Positions 63,442 through 64,000 of a DNA stretch of 64,000 nucleotides are shown piece after piece. Position numbers and translations under genes: made by a program. Origin of the DNA: Pontibacterium granulatum (lineage in GTDB: Bacteria > Pseudomonadota > Gammaproteobacteria > Pseudomonadales > Balneatricaceae); the NCBI RefSeq assembly GCF_029961155.1, contig NZ_JASBRH010000006.1, positions 62,001 to 126,000 on the forward strand. The letters run 5' to 3'. The stretch's first letter is position 1, and the number at the start of each line of letters is the position of its first letter. Below the pieces are notes generated by a model, which was given only the letters and a program-made list of their open reading frames with translations, did not search any database and had not been told where the DNA came from.

Positions 63442-64000
63442 TCAATCGGTTGTAACCGGAGTAGCGACCGACGGAGTCATGCCGATGCTTTTACATTGGC
63501 GCTCCAATGCTAGCTCGACAAAGTCCTTGATGCCGGGCAGGTTGCTGCGGGTTTTCAGCCACACCACATGTTCAGTGACCTGCTCGGTGGCTTCCTCTAC
63601 CGGAATGGCGCGGAAGCGGTTGTCCTGGCGAATGTCACTGGCCAGCGCAAAACCGATACCCAGGCCGTGCACCACCGCTTCGCAGATATCCTGGCGGGTC
63701 TCCATGATCACATGTGAGGTTGGGTGTAGGTTGTGGCGGGCAAAGGTGCGGTTGGCCAGTTGTTGGGTGAACGCCTGCTCGCGGTAGAAGATGAGTGGCT
63801 CGTCCTTCAGCTGGTGGATGCTGAGGGAGCTTTCATCGGCCAGTGGGTGATCGGGATGCACCACCGCTGTCAGGTTGTGTACATGGAACGCCAGACGGGA
63901 GATATTGGTTTCGTTGTCGTGCATCGGGAACAGACCGATATCCACTTCGCGGTTGAGTACCTTCGCTTTGCACTCATCGGTGGTGGCGGTGCTGATCTTC
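63442..64000 (-). CDS. LysR-type regulator, C-terminal part (5' end outside window)
   Basis: The frame stays open to the right edge; about 186 residues are visible, starting KISTATTDECKAKVLNREVD. LysR effector-binding domain with VDIGLFP, VVHPDHPLAD, ICEAVVHGLGIGFALASDI. The DNA-binding domain is outside. It is similar to LysR proteins found beside phosphonate genes, but this is a weak impression. It may regulate the adjacent ureidoglycolate lyase-like gene. Confidence 0.88.
   Translation of the reverse strand, partial: KISTATTDECKAKVLNREVDIGLFPMHDNETNISRLAFHVHNLTAVVHPDHPLADESSLSIHQLKDEPLIFYREQAFTQQLANRTFARHNLHPTSHVIMETRQDICEAVVHGLGIGFALASDIRQDNRFRAIPVEEATEQVTEHVVWLKTRSNLPGIKDFVELALERQCKSIGMTPSVATPVTTD

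Overview
The window looks like a chromosome segment of a free-living marine gammaproteobacterium, probably of the Oceanospirillales type (inference). The indicators are two Na+/H+ antiporters (NhaD and NhaB), a TRAP transporter, a prlC-yheV pair, Fur- and Zur-type operators, many cyclic-di-GMP enzymes and glutathione-dependent formaldehyde oxidation. Base and codon use look even. No phage, conjugative element, CRISPR array or complete insertion sequence is visible.

Layout, left to right. (1) 1-1010: tail of a GGDEF-EAL protein. (2) 1077-6172: iron-type operon on the minus strand (imelysin lipoprotein, di-heme cytochrome, second imelysin, Tat-exported DUF1513 protein) behind a Fur-like box. 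(3) 6295-9800: gamma carbonic anhydrase, then prlC-yheV behind a sigma32-like promoter and a structured leader, then a 30-codon membrane-peptide gene with Fur-like boxes. (4) 9945-14818: P-type cation ATPase, PQQ-type sugar dehydrogenase, EamA exporter. (5) 14876-18002: zur-znuC-znuB diverging from znuA around a Zur box. (6) 18091-22934: two identical tRNA-Leu(CAG), a DUF3179 protein, a 39-codon membrane protein behind a consensus sigma54 promoter, a VanZ-like protein and a double-sensor diguanylate cyclase. (7) 22956-32635: rhlE, then an aspartate module: LysR, sensor kinase, sigma54 activator, aspA, dicarboxylate/amino acid symporter, with an Asp/Glu racemase diverging from it. (8) 32576-38881: HD-GYP phosphodiesterase, nhaD, phaB-mcd diverging from phaJ, and an isochorismatase-fold hydrolase. 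(9) 39140-44923: acyl-CoA ligase, a FixL/FixJ-like pair and a diguanylate cyclase. (10) 45101-52943: D-amino acid dehydrogenase, TRAP transporter and RidA with a divergent LysR, then an EamA exporter and nadE. (11) 53202-58847: nhaB, a CBS-PAS-GGDEF-EAL protein, a winged-helix regulator and a DUF6882-like protein. (12) 58963-64000: LysR diverging from frmA-frmB, a 458-bp palindromic element, a ureidoglycolate lyase-like gene and a truncated LysR gene.

How it works together: two amino-acid circuits stand out. In one, aspartate or glutamate enters by the symporter, aspartase makes fumarate, the racemase may feed D-isomers in, and a kinase/sigma54-activator pair plus a LysR controls it through a sigma54 promoter with three copies of a TATAACCA-core site. 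In the other, a TRAP system imports a substrate that a DadA-like dehydrogenase oxidises to an imino acid, which RidA hydrolyses. Five cyclic-di-GMP enzymes are scattered among these genes.

The least explained parts are non-coding or very small: a sigma54-driven 39-aa membrane protein, a Fur-type 30-aa membrane peptide, and three unrelated full-length palindromic elements of 99, 162 and 458 bp.
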